A DNA stretch of 64,000 bases from Neoaquamicrobium sediminum (lineage in GTDB: Bacteria; Pseudomonadota; Alphaproteobacteria; Rhizobiales; Rhizobiaceae), in assembly GCF_013240295.1 (NCBI RefSeq), contig NZ_JABETK010000002.1, forward strand, positions 1,674,001 through 1,738,000, read 5' to 3'. The position numbers and the translations under genes were made by a program. The notes below the pieces were generated by a model. It was not told the DNA's origin. It saw only the letters and a list, made by a program, of their open reading frames with translations, and made no database searches. Within the stretch, counting starts at the first letter, position 1. Every line of letters starts with the position of its first letter. This document shows, piece after piece, positions 8,853-17,291 of the stretch.

Positions 8853-10172
8853 ATGCTGAAACAGGTTACGATCGTGGCAACGGCAGCAGCAATGTGGAGC
8901 GGGATCGCCGCGGCACAGGAAAACCGGATCGACATGGTTCGCCCGGATGCGCCGGAACTCGCCGCGCACGGCCAGCGGGCGGTCGGCGTGCGAACTATCG
9001 AACTGGTCAACCCGGACCAGATCGACATCGTCAATGTCGAGGTCGGCAAGGATCATCCTCGCTACGACCGTCCACTGACCGTCGAAGTCTGGTATCCGGC
9101 CGATACGACGGAACAGGGCGGGACCTATGAAGGTGTCTATCTGCGCGACGGCGAAACGCAGGTCACACTGACCGGCAGGGCGGTGCGCGATGCCGAGCCG
9201 CTGGCAGGCGACAACGCCCCCTACCCGCTCGTCATTATCTCGCACGGCTATCCCGGCAATCGCTTCCTTCTGAGCCATCTCGCCGAGAACTTGGCGACCA
9301 AGGGCTACGTGGTTGCTTCCATCGACCACACGGACTCGACTTACAACGACCAGAACAAGTTCGGCTCAACGCTGGTCAATCGCCCGCTCGACCAGAAGTT
9401 CGTCCTCAACGAGATGGAGCGGCTTTCCGCCGAGGCAGACGGCTTCCTCTCCGGCATGGTGGAAACCGGCAACGCGGCGATCGTGGGCTATTCGATGGGC
9501 GGATACGGCGCGATGATCAGCGCCGGAGCCGGCGTAACCCAGGCAAGCACGGAATATGACTGGGGCGCACCCGACGGCACGCTGGGGATCCATCTGTCGG
9601 GGTCCGACACCTATGCCACGCTGCCGGACGAGAGGGTCAAGGCCGTGGTTGCTTTCGCGCCATGGGGCATGAATACAGGTTTCTGGGATGCGGAAGGGCT
9701 GAAGGGCGTGTCCAAGCCCGTCTTCATCGTCGCCGGCAGCGTCGACGACGTCTCGCTCTACGAAGGCGGCGTGAAGACGATCTATGATCTAAGCGTCAAC
9801 GCGCCGGAGCGCTTCCTGCTGACCTTCGAGAACGCGAACCACAACGCGGCCGCACCCATGCCGGCGCCGGCGCAATCGTGGAAGCATTCGGAGAAGCTGG
9901 GGTTCGCGCCCTTCGAACACTATGCCGACGCGGTTTGGGATACGGTGCGCATGAACAACATCGCCCAGCACTTCGTCACCGCGTTCCTCGGCAAATATCT
10001 CAAGAACGACAACGAGATGGAGGCCTATCTCGATCTCATTCCCAATGCGGCTGACGGCGTTTTCGCACTGGAGGAGAACGGCAATCGCAAGCCGGAGCAC
10101 ACCTACTGGAAGGGCTTCGGGGATCGCACCGCAAAGGGACTGACCCTGCAGCACGCGACAGCAGCGGAATAG
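8853..10172 (+). CDS. exported alpha/beta-hydrolase (PAF-acetylhydrolase/dienelactone-hydrolase-like)
   Basis: This 439-residue protein has an N-terminal signal peptide ending in AAAQ at about residue 22, so it is likely periplasmic. The fold markers are VEVWYPAD, an oxyanion-hole HGYPG, the nucleophile elbow GYSMGG and a C-terminal His in NANHN. This resembles platelet-activating-factor acetylhydrolase and dienelactone hydrolase relatives. The ATG at 8853 follows GGGAGGA. The substrate cannot be told from the sequence. It lies alone between the aatA terminator and a convergent channel gene. Confidence 0.75.
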   Translation: MLKQVTIVATAAAMWSGIAAAQENRIDMVRPDAPELAAHGQRAVGVRTIELVNPDQIDIVNVEVGKDHPRYDRPLTVEVWYPADTTEQGGTYEGVYLRDGETQVTLTGRAVRDAEPLAGDNAPYPLVIISHGYPGNRFLLSHLAENLATKGYVVASIDHTDSTYNDQNKFGSTLVNRPLDQKFVLNEMERLSAEADGFLSGMVETGNAAIVGYSMGGYGAMISAGAGVTQASTEYDWGAPDGTLGIHLSGSDTYATLPDERVKAVVAFAPWGMNTGFWDAEGLKGVSKPVFIVAGSVDDVSLYEGGVKTIYDLSVNAPERFLLTFENANHNAAAPMPAPAQSWKHSEKLGFAPFEHYADAVWDTVRMNNIAQHFVTAFLGKYLKNDNEMEAYLDLIPNAADGVFALEENGNRKPEHTYWKGFGDRTAKGLTLQHATAAE

Positions 10173-10192
10173 TCCTGCTTCCCCGGCGTCGG

Positions 10193-10993
10193 TCAGTCGC
10201 TGTCGTCGGGGATCTTCAGCATGTGGCCGCAGGCCTTGCAGTAGACCGCATCCATTTCATGCCGTTGAAGCGCGCATTGCGGGCACGGGAAAAACACCTT
10301 CGCCGGCCGAAAGATCGCCTGCGCCAGCCGCACGAACAACGATATGCCGACGATCATTGTCACGATCGATGTCAGCTTGCCCCACGTGCCGGGCAGCACG
10401 ATATCGCCGAAGCCTGTGGTCGTGACGGTTGCGACGGTGAAATAGAACGCGTCGACATACCCCACCACACCCGACCCTTCGTTGAAGAAGAAGGTGTAGA
10501 CGAAACCTGTGACCACGAAGAGGAAGGTCAGCAGGTTCATGACCGCGTGCACGGTCTCGCGCCATTCGCCGTAACCGTTGCGCTCGAGCGGCCCCCAAAG
10601 CACGCCGCTACGCGACAGTGTCCACAAGCGCAGGATGCGCAGGAACCCCAGATTGGCAAGCGTCTGGGGGAAGAGCAGCGTCACCAGCACGAGCAGGTCG
10701 ACCCAGATGGTCGGCTGCCTGAACCAGCGCCCGATATCGCTCGAAGCCAGTGCACGCGCGGCGATGTCTATGCCGAGGATAGCGGCCACGGTGTAGTCGA
10801 TCCACAGGAACGACGGCCGGTCGCGCAGCATCGGCGACGCGATGAAGAACACGATGGCTGCCAGATCAACGACGGTAACGGCGAGCTGGAACCGCAGGGC
10901 GGCGCGGGAACGCCCATGATAGAGCTTTCGAAGCTTCGCGCGTAGCGCCGCGAACCTGGTTTCTTCGGCGGCTGGTGTCTTGTCGATGGTCAT
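10193..10993 (-). CDS. voltage-gated potassium-channel-like protein with C-terminal zinc ribbon
   Basis: This 266-residue inner-membrane protein has about six transmembrane segments. An S4-like segment near 117-130 has spaced arginines (LRILRLW). The pore loop selectivity filter is TTTGFGD (191-197), a variant of the potassium-channel TVGYGD. The C-terminus carries a four-cysteine zinc ribbon (CPQC 237-240, CKAC 252-255) in place of a cyclic-nucleotide or RCK domain. The ATG at 10993 has GAGG close upstream. Monovalent cation transport is inferred from the fold. Confidence 0.8.
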   Translation of the reverse strand: MTIDKTPAAEETRFAALRAKLRKLYHGRSRAALRFQLAVTVVDLAAIVFFIASPMLRDRPSFLWIDYTVAAILGIDIAARALASSDIGRWFRQPTIWVDLLVLVTLLFPQTLANLGFLRILRLWTLSRSGVLWGPLERNGYGEWRETVHAVMNLLTFLFVVTGFVYTFFFNEGSGVVGYVDAFYFTVATVTTTGFGDIVLPGTWGKLTSIVTMIVGISLFVRLAQAIFRPAKVFFPCPQCALQRHEMDAVYCKACGHMLKIPDDSD

Positions 10994-11177
10994 ACGGCCT
11001 CGATAGACGCTGCAGCCATCGGCGTCCACTGCCTCCTCGGCAACCACTTGCCCTCGCCCGAATCCCGTGGGACGATGACGATCTGGCCCCGCACGGCCGC
11101 AGAGCCGTCGTGGTCATGCGACGGCCGAAGGCCGGCCGCCGCTCATGAGGTAACGCGTGAGAGGAGGTCAGGTCATC

Positions 11178-13222
11178 ATGGGTGCAAGAGCCGGAGAACG
11201 GCGCAAGGGACCGAAATGCATAGCCATCGTCGGTCCCTTTGCGAGCGGCAAGACAACGCTTTTCGATGCGATTCTGGCGCGAACGGGCGCAATCCCGCGA
11301 CAGAACGCGGTGTCGTCGGGCAACACCGTCGGCGACCACACGCCGGAAGCCCGTGCCCACCAGATGAGCGTCGAGGCGACCTTCGCCACCACCGAATTCC
11401 TGGGTGAGAGCATCACCTTCGTCGACTGCCCGGGTTCCGTCGAATTCGCTTTCGAGGCCCAGCCGGTGCTGGCTGCCTGCGATCTTGCGGTGGTGGTCGC
11501 CGAACCGGACGAGAAGAAGTTTCCCGCCCTGCAACTCATCATGCGTCAGCTCGACGCGATGGGCGTGCCGCGCATGCTGTTTCTCAACAAGATCGACAAG
11601 GCCACCGTCGGCGTGCGCGATACGCTGAAGCTCCTGCAGCCGGCAAGCTCGATCCCGCTTCTGCTGCGGCAGATCCCGCTGCGCAAGAACGGCATCGTCA
11701 TAGGCTCGATCGACCTCGCCCTGGAGCGCGCTTACATCTATCGCGAGTATGCCGAAAGCTCGATCGCGGACATTCCCGACGACGACAAGGCACGCGAGAT
11801 CGAGGCGCGCTTCTCCATGCTGGAGACGCTGGCCGACCATGACGACCTCCTCATGGAACAGCTTCTTGAGGAGATCGAGCCGCCGCGCGACAGCATCTTC
11901 GACGACCTCGCCGCCGATCTGCGCGAAGGCGTCGTCACCCCGGTGCTGATCGGCGCGGCCGAAAAGGGCAACGGTGTGCTCCGGTTGCTGAAGGCGATCC
12001 GCCACGATTCTCCCGATTCGGAAGCGACACGCGCGCGCCTTGGCGTGCCGTCCGGCCAATCCGCGCTTCAGATCATGAAGACGATCCACACGCCGCATGG
12101 CGGCAAGCTGTCGCTGGCGAGGGTGCTGTCCGGGACCATCTCCGATGCGACGGAGGTGTTCTCTTCCTCCGGCACCACGGGCAAGGTTTCCGGCATCTAT
12201 CGAATGCTTGGCAAGGACCAGTCCAAGATTCCGGCGGCGGAAGAAGGCGAAACCGTCGCGCTCGGCAAGCTCGACGACTTCGCGACGGGCGACACGATCA
12301 GCACATCGAAAGGCGTTGCGGCGCTGGTGGAACTCGATGTGCCCTCGCCAGTCTTCACCACCGCGCTCAGGCCGAAGGAGCGCAAGGACGACGTCAAGCT
12401 GTCGACCGGCCTGCAGAAACTGCTGCAGGAAGACCCCTCGCTGTCGATGGAGCAGAACCAGGATACCGGTGAGACGATCATCTCCGGCCATGGCGAGATG
12501 CATTTGAGGGTCACCGTCGAGCGGCTGGAGGGCAAGTACCAGATCCCGGTAGAATCCCACACGCCGCAGGTGCCCTATCGCGAAACGATCCGCAAATCTG
12601 TCACTCAACGTGGCCGGCACAAGAAGCAGTCGGGCGGCCACGGCCAGTTCGGCGACGTGGTACTCGACATCAAGCCCCTGCCACGCGGCGCGGGCTTCGA
12701 GTTTACCGACACGATCACCGGCGGCGTCGTACCGAAGCAGTACATACCGTCGGTCGAGCATGGCATAAGGGACTATCTCAAGACCGGACCGCTAGGCTTT
12801 CCGGTCGTCGACGTGGCCGTCAACCTCGCCGACGGCTCCTACCATTCGGTCGACTCCTCCGACATGGCGTTCCAGCAAGCCGCGCGGCTCGGCATGAAGG
12901 ACGGCATGGCCGCCTGCTCGCCGGTTCTGCTCGAACCGGTGCTGAAAGTGGAAATCTACACGCCATCGGAAGCGACCGCGAAGGTCACCGCGATCGTCCC
13001 GCAAAGGCGGGGCCAGATTCTCGGCTTCGACGGTCGTCCGGGCTGGCCCGGATGGGACGTGGTCGAGGCGATGATGCCACAGGCCGAGATTGGAAACCTG
13101 ATCGTCGAGCTGCGATCCGCGACGCGGGCGTCGCCACGTATGTGGCGACTTTCGATCACATGGCGGAGCTGACCGGGAGGCTTGCCGACGAGGTGATGAA
13201 CGCGAACGGCAAGGCCGCGTAG
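11178..13222 (+). CDS. elongation factor G-like translational GTPase (frameshifted near the 3' end)
   Basis: Once corrected, this is about 681 residues with EF-G domains I-V. G1 is GPFASGKTT, G3 DCPG and G4 NKID; domains II to V follow, including the GGVVPKQYIPSV region. It is the divergent EF-G-like paralogue of alphaproteobacteria and not the main FusA. The ATG at 11178 has GAGGAGG 7 bases upstream. The frame runs into an early stop at 13172. A missing base in LRSAT-GVATY (near 13122-13128) restores the conserved C-terminus to TAG 13220-13222. I favour sequence error over a real pseudogene. Confidence 0.8.
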
Positions 13223-13238
13223 AACCACCCGCAAACAA

Positions 13239-13272
13239 GAAACGGCGTCTGGATCAAACCAGGCGCCGTTTC
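13239..13272 (+). terminator. stem-loop terminator after the EF-G-like gene
   Basis: A 14-bp stem (13239-13252 with 13259-13272, one G-T pair) and a 6-base loop sit 17 bases after the corrected stop. The T-run is weak (TTTCCTT), so efficiency is uncertain. Confidence 0.65.
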
Positions 13273-13556
13273 CTTGCAGACCGCCATCGTGTCGTCCGAT
13301 TTCGGCAGGCCCGCCGCATATTACCGGAACAAGCCGGGACGGTTGTGAGTGGGACACGGCGTTTGCCTGAACGCCTCTTCGTTGCGACAGATGCCCCCAT
13401 CTCCCGCTACGCCTCAGCGCCACCGCGTCCTGACTTCAATTCCTAACCGACCTGCACGCGCTCGCGCAGGTTACGGAGGGTTACAAGTCACCGTTACGTG
13501 CCCGCTTTCCCGGCATTCGCGGCTGCGGACGAGCAACAATCAGGCATGCAGACAAG

Positions 13557-13669
13557 AAAAAAGCCGGATCTGGGAAGATCCGGCTGAGTTATTGGAAGTG
13601 CCGTTAGGCAAAACCTCCAGAGGGGAACACTCGCGGGCGCTAATGGGAGGAGGAACGCGCCCGGGAGAT
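13557..13669 (-). ncRNA. abcR: AbcR-type (alpha-r15) trans-acting small RNA
   Basis: On the minus strand a transcript of about 113 nt can be drawn. A 5' hairpin (13657-13663 paired with 13634-13640) presents an unpaired anti-Shine-Dalgarno loop with CCTCCTCCCA. A second exposed stretch reads GTTCCCCTC. A 9-bp terminator stem (13577-13585 with 13562-13570) ends in six U residues at 13562-13557. In Sinorhizobium, abcR1/abcR2 lie next to lsrB, exactly as here, and AbcR RNAs repress ABC-transporter mRNAs by masking their ribosome-binding sites with Hfq. Only one copy is visible here. The 5' end is estimated from a promoter match. Confidence 0.78.
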
Positions 13670-13675
13670 GATTAG

Positions 13676-13704
13676 GATATGAGCGTTATCTGCCCAAAAT
13701 GCAA
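13676..13704 (-). promoter_or_regulatory. candidate promoter of the AbcR-like RNA
   Basis: Read on the minus strand, TTGCAT (13704-13699) and CATATC (13681-13676) are separated by 17 bases, which fits an alphaproteobacterial housekeeping promoter. It places the start of transcription near 13669. Confidence 0.5.
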
Positions 13705-13721
13705 GCAAGGTATTTTGCATT
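13698..13721. promoter_or_regulatory. inverted repeat, likely LsrB/VtlR operator of the sRNA
   Basis: A perfect 7-bp palindrome, AATGCAA-N10-TTGCATT, contains a T-N11-A core (T13700, A13712) as expected for LysR-type regulators. It covers about -30 to -53 relative to the predicted sRNA start, overlapping the -35 box, an activator position. The lsrB gene ends about 70 bases away. LsrB/VtlR relatives activate abcR genes in Brucella and Agrobacterium. Confidence 0.55.
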
Positions 13722-13789
13722 GCACCTATGCAGGTCGCGCATGGCTTGTTTGCCGGGCAACCTGCCACCCTGCCGGGCAGCGACTGGCG

Positions 13790-14686
13790 TCAATATGACC
13801 AGCTCCGCGCCTTGGCGATCAGGAAGTCGCGGAAGACGTGCAGCTTGACCTGGTTCTTCATCGCGTCCGGATAACAGAAATAGGTGTCGAACGACGGCAC
13901 CTCCGTCTCGGGCATGAGCTGGACCAGTCCGGAATCCTTTTCGACCATGTAGTCGGGCAACATGGCGATGCCTGCACCACGTTGTACTGCGGCCTTAATC
14001 GACATGATGTTGTTGATCTGCAGCGAGGCCACGCGCTTCGATCCCTCCGGACGCCCGGCCGTCTCCAGCCAGTTCATGTCGGCGAGATGCGACGGCACCG
14101 GCTCGCCGAAGCTGACGATGCGGTGCTGGTCCAGCTCGTCTATGGAGCGCGGCTTGCCGTGCTTGTTAACGTAGGAAGGTGCTGCATAGAGGTGGAAGTG
14201 CACCGTAAACAGGCGACGCTGGATCAGATCCGGCTGCTGCGGCTGCCGCAGGCGGATGGCGCAATCGGCCTGGCGCAGAGTCAGGTCCAGTTCCTCGTTG
14301 GCGAGGATGAGCTGGAGCTGGATTTCCGGATAGAGGTCGAGGAACTCCTGCACGCGCTCGGTCAGCCAGCCGGAGCCGAGGCCGACAGTCGTCGTGACGC
14401 GCAGCGGCCCGGACGGCCGGTCCTTGGCCTCCGTGAGGCGCATCTTCACGCTTTCGAGCTTCATCAGCACTTCGTGCGCCGCCTGGTAGAGCATTTCGCC
14501 CTGCTCGGTCAGAACGAGGCCGCGTGCATGCCGATGGAACAATGCCACCCCGACATCCTGCTCAAGCGCACTCACCTGCCGCGAGATCGCCGATTGCGAC
14601 AGGCGCAGGCTCTCGGCGGCATGGGTGAACGACCCAGCCTCCGCGGCTGCGTGGAAAACGCGCAGCTTGTCCCAGTCCAGAGCCAT
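13790..14686 (-). CDS. lsrB: LysR-type regulator LsrB/VtlR
   Basis: This 298-residue protein has an N-terminal winged HTH (3-62, with SFTHAAESLRLSQSAISRQV as the recognition region) followed by a two-lobed effector domain (about 90-295). Family members control oxidative stress, lipopolysaccharide and symbiosis or virulence through abcR and other targets. The assignment rests on the gene order lrp-trxB-lsrB-abcR shared with Sinorhizobium. It is a minus-strand gene 32 bases after trxB and is probably co-transcribed with it. A regulatory Cys is not obvious in the N-terminal part. Confidence 0.85.
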   Translation of the reverse strand: MALDWDKLRVFHAAAEAGSFTHAAESLRLSQSAISRQVSALEQDVGVALFHRHARGLVLTEQGEMLYQAAHEVLMKLESVKMRLTEAKDRPSGPLRVTTTVGLGSGWLTERVQEFLDLYPEIQLQLILANEELDLTLRQADCAIRLRQPQQPDLIQRRLFTVHFHLYAAPSYVNKHGKPRSIDELDQHRIVSFGEPVPSHLADMNWLETAGRPEGSKRVASLQINNIMSIKAAVQRGAGIAMLPDYMVEKDSGLVQLMPETEVPSFDTYFCYPDAMKNQVKLHVFRDFLIAKARSWSY

Positions 14687-14718
14687 TTTCCGGTCCCCTC
14701 AACCAGATTGCGGGACGG

Positions 14719-15691
14719 CTATTCCGCCGCTTCCCGGTGCGCTTCCATTTCAGCGATGTAACGCTCGGCTTCAAGCGCGGCCATACAGCCGAGACCAGCC
14801 GCCGTGACCGCCTGGCGATAGATATCGTCGGTGACATCGCCAGCCGCAAAAACGCCCGGCACATCGGTCACGGTCGAATCCGGTGCCGTCCACAGATAGC
14901 CGTTCGGCTTCTGCTTGAGCTTGCCTGCGAACAGTTCCACGGCCGGCGCATGGCCGATCGCGACGAACACCATCCGTCGACATTTCAGTCACTTCGCCTG
15001 TTTTGGTGTTCTTGAGCCTGAGGCCGGTCACCGACGGCGGCAGCGGCGCCTTGCGCACATCGCCGACGATCTCGTCGACCTGATGATCCCAGAGAACCTT
15101 GATGTTGTCCTTCTTGAAAAGGCGATCCTGCAGGATGCGCTCGGCCCGGAATTCGTCACGGCGGTGAACCACCGTCACGCTCTTGGCGAGGTTTGCAAGG
15201 TAAAGCGCTTCCTCGACCGCGGTGTTGCCGCCACCGACCACCACCACATCCTTGCCACGGTAGAAGAAACCGTCGCAGGTGGCGCAAGCCGAAACGCCAA
15301 AGCCCATGAAAGTCTGCTCGCTAGGCAGGCCAAGCCATTTGGCCTGCGCGCCCGTAGCGACGATCAGCGCATCGCATGTGTATTCCGTGCCGGAATCCGT
15401 CGAGATGCGGAACGGCCGCACGTCCAGATCGACGTTGGTCACGAGGTCGGTGACGATCTCGGCGCCGACATGCTCGGCCTGTTTCAGCATCTGCTCCATC
15501 AGCCAAGGCCCCTGAATAGGGTCGGCGAAGCCGGGATAGTTCTCGACGTCGGTGGTGATGGTGAGCTGCCCGCCCTGCTGCATGCCGGAGATCAGCACCG
15601 GCTCCAGCATTGCGCGCGCGGCGTAGATCGCCGCCGTATAGCCGGCCGGACCCGAACCGATGATGAGGACAGGCGCGTGTTTCGCTGTCAT
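14719..15691 (-). CDS. trxB: thioredoxin reductase TrxB (frameshifted)
   Basis: The corrected product is about 324 residues, the family's normal size. It has FAD motif GSGPAG near the N-terminus, redox-active CATC in SACATCDGFF, NADPH motif GGGNTA and the second FAD motif VFAAGDV. The enzyme reduces thioredoxin with NADPH in the cytosol. The frame breaks near 14966-14970: DGV should continue FVAIGH, but a net loss of two bases (an AC/GT repeat unit) shifts it. The ATG at 15691 follows AGAAGG. Because trxB is important in nearly all bacteria, a sequence error is more likely than a pseudogene. Confidence 0.88.
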
Positions 15692-15952
15692 GACGTTGCC
15701 TTCTGCCGCTGCTGCTGCGCGCCGGAGCGCGTCGCAAAATCGCTGTGGAATTGTTGCCGCTAATCTAGGTGTTGTGGCCCGGCCGTTGCAAGGCGACGAA
15801 TTGTTCCGCCCGGCAAAGGCTGGGGAAAGTCGTTCTCCCGCCTCACCTACCGGCGCAAAGCGGCCAAAAAGCTTTGGATGCTGGGACATTATCCGCTAGT
15901 TTCGAGACCGAAACGCGACAGATCTCTCTCCTCGCCCACCCGGAACCACCAG

Positions 15953-16429
15953 ATGCCCATTAAGGCCGACCTCGACGCCATCGACTGGAAGATCCTCAAG
16001 GAGCTTCAGGATGACGGCCGGATGACCAATGTCGAATTGTCGCGCCGCGTCGGCATATCCGCCCCGCCCTGCCTGCGGCGGGTCAAGCGCCTCGAGGATG
16101 CGGGGATCATCCGTGGATACCGGGCATTGCTCAACGCGCGTGAACTGGGGCTCGATGTCGTCGCCTTCTGCCTGATAGGGCTTCACCACCAGTCGGAAGC
16201 GGAATTGAAGGCTTTTGCCGCCCGCACGCTCAACTGGCCGATCGTGCGGCGCGCGTGGATGGTTTCGGGCGAGTCGGATTTCATGCTGCATTGCGTGGCG
16301 AGCGACCTCACCGCTTTCCAGACCTTCGTCATCGAGGAACTGACCTCAGCCCCCAACGTCGACACCGTGCGTACCGCACTGACTATCCGCCAGGTGAAGG
16401 ACGAGGGGCTCGTGGGCATCGGCGAATAG
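15953..16429 (+). CDS. lrp: Lrp/AsnC-family transcriptional regulator
   Basis: This 158-residue DNA-binding protein has an HTH domain (about 5-60, with LDAIDWKILKELQ and VELSRRVGISAPPCLRRVKRL) and a C-terminal RAM domain (about 75-150) that binds amino acids and mediates octamer assembly. The start at 15953 is the only ATG that gives the usual family N-terminus; the Shine-Dalgarno is weak. It is divergent from trxB and lies 10 bases upstream of the FkbM methyltransferase. The same lrp-trxB-lsrB order occurs in Sinorhizobium. Confidence 0.88.
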   Translation: MPIKADLDAIDWKILKELQDDGRMTNVELSRRVGISAPPCLRRVKRLEDAGIIRGYRALLNARELGLDVVAFCLIGLHHQSEAELKAFAARTLNWPIVRRAWMVSGESDFMLHCVASDLTAFQTFVIEELTSAPNVDTVRTALTIRQVKDEGLVGIGE

Positions 16430-16439
16430 GGTTTCGACA

Positions 16440-17291
16440 ATGACCGCGACAACCAGACCGCTTTCCAGCGAAGAGCATGAAGGCGTCGATCGAGACGAGC
16501 ACCTGCCATTCGGGCACTTCGCGCCCGATGGCCGGCAGAAGGCGCTGATAGCGATTGCCCGCGCCAGCTTTCTACACCGTGGCCTCTTCCGCGGTGCGGT
16601 CACCCGTGCCGTTATGGGGAGCGCAGGTGGACCTCTGGACGTTCGGTTCCGCGATTGCGCGTATCGCCTTCGCGGCCTGGACAACTCGATTCAATCGGGG
16701 CTTCTGCTTAATCCGAATTACAATGCGGCCGATCTGGATTTCCTGATCGAAGGCGTTCCTTCGGGCGGCACCTTTCTGGATATCGGGGCCAATATCGGCC
16801 TCTACACGCTTCCCCTTGCGAAGCGGGCAGGCCCAGCCGGAAAGGTGGTGGCTATCGACGCGAACCGGCTGATGGCACGGCGGCTCGCCTGGAACGCCAC
16901 GGCGTCCGGCATCGACAACATCGCGATTTTCCCGTGCGCCGTGAGCGACCATGAAGGCACGGGGTCTCTCAGTCTGCGCAAGAACAACATTGCCAGCGCC
17001 GCGCTTGCCGACGACAGCGAAGGCGGCATCGTGATCCGCACCCTGCCTTCCATACTCGCGGAAGCTGGAACAACTCGGATTGACGGCCTCAAGATCGACG
17101 TCGAAGGGCACGAGGACCGTGTCCTGGCTCCGTTTCTCGAGACTTGTGACGGCGAACTTCTTCCCGCGCGGATCGTTATCGAACGTCCGAACGGAAGCGA
17201 CGACTACCCGGCCTGCAGGGCTGCTTTCAAGAACCGCGGCTACCGACCGGTGGGGCGCTCGCGCTACAATTCATTCTACATGCTCGGCTGA
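16440..17291 (+). CDS. FkbM-family methyltransferase
   Basis: This 283-residue SAM-dependent methyltransferase has a glycine-rich motif I, LDIGANIGLYTLP (near 113-125), an acidic end of strand 2 (VVAIDAN) and the FkbM core KIDVEGHE. FkbM enzymes O-methylate sugars or lipids. Its position 10 bases after lrp and tail-to-tail with lpsB suggests a surface polysaccharide substrate, which is inference. The stop overlaps the end of lpsB by 16 bases. Confidence 0.82.
   Translation: MTATTRPLSSEEHEGVDRDEHLPFGHFAPDGRQKALIAIARASFLHRGLFRGAVTRAVMGSAGGPLDVRFRDCAYRLRGLDNSIQSGLLLNPNYNAADLDFLIEGVPSGGTFLDIGANIGLYTLPLAKRAGPAGKVVAIDANRLMARRLAWNATASGIDNIAIFPCAVSDHEGTGSLSLRKNNIASAALADDSEGGIVIRTLPSILAEAGTTRIDGLKIDVEGHEDRVLAPFLETCDGELLPARIVIERPNGSDDYPACRAAFKNRGYRPVGRSRYNSFYMLG

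Noticed and set aside
10866..12761. A 631-codon open frame on the minus strand opposite the EF-G-like gene
   Set aside because: It is the antisense shadow of a GC-rich, strongly biased gene; the translation is rich in Arg/His/Asp without any recognisable domain, and it overlaps the channel gene start.
13273..13556. A second, tandem abcR copy
   Set aside because: I looked for another anti-Shine-Dalgarno hairpin followed by a U-run terminator on either strand and found none.
13349..13675. A 108-codon plus-strand frame in the lsrB intergenic region
   Set aside because: It runs antisense through the predicted AbcR RNA and its terminator, has no Shine-Dalgarno and no protein-like pattern.
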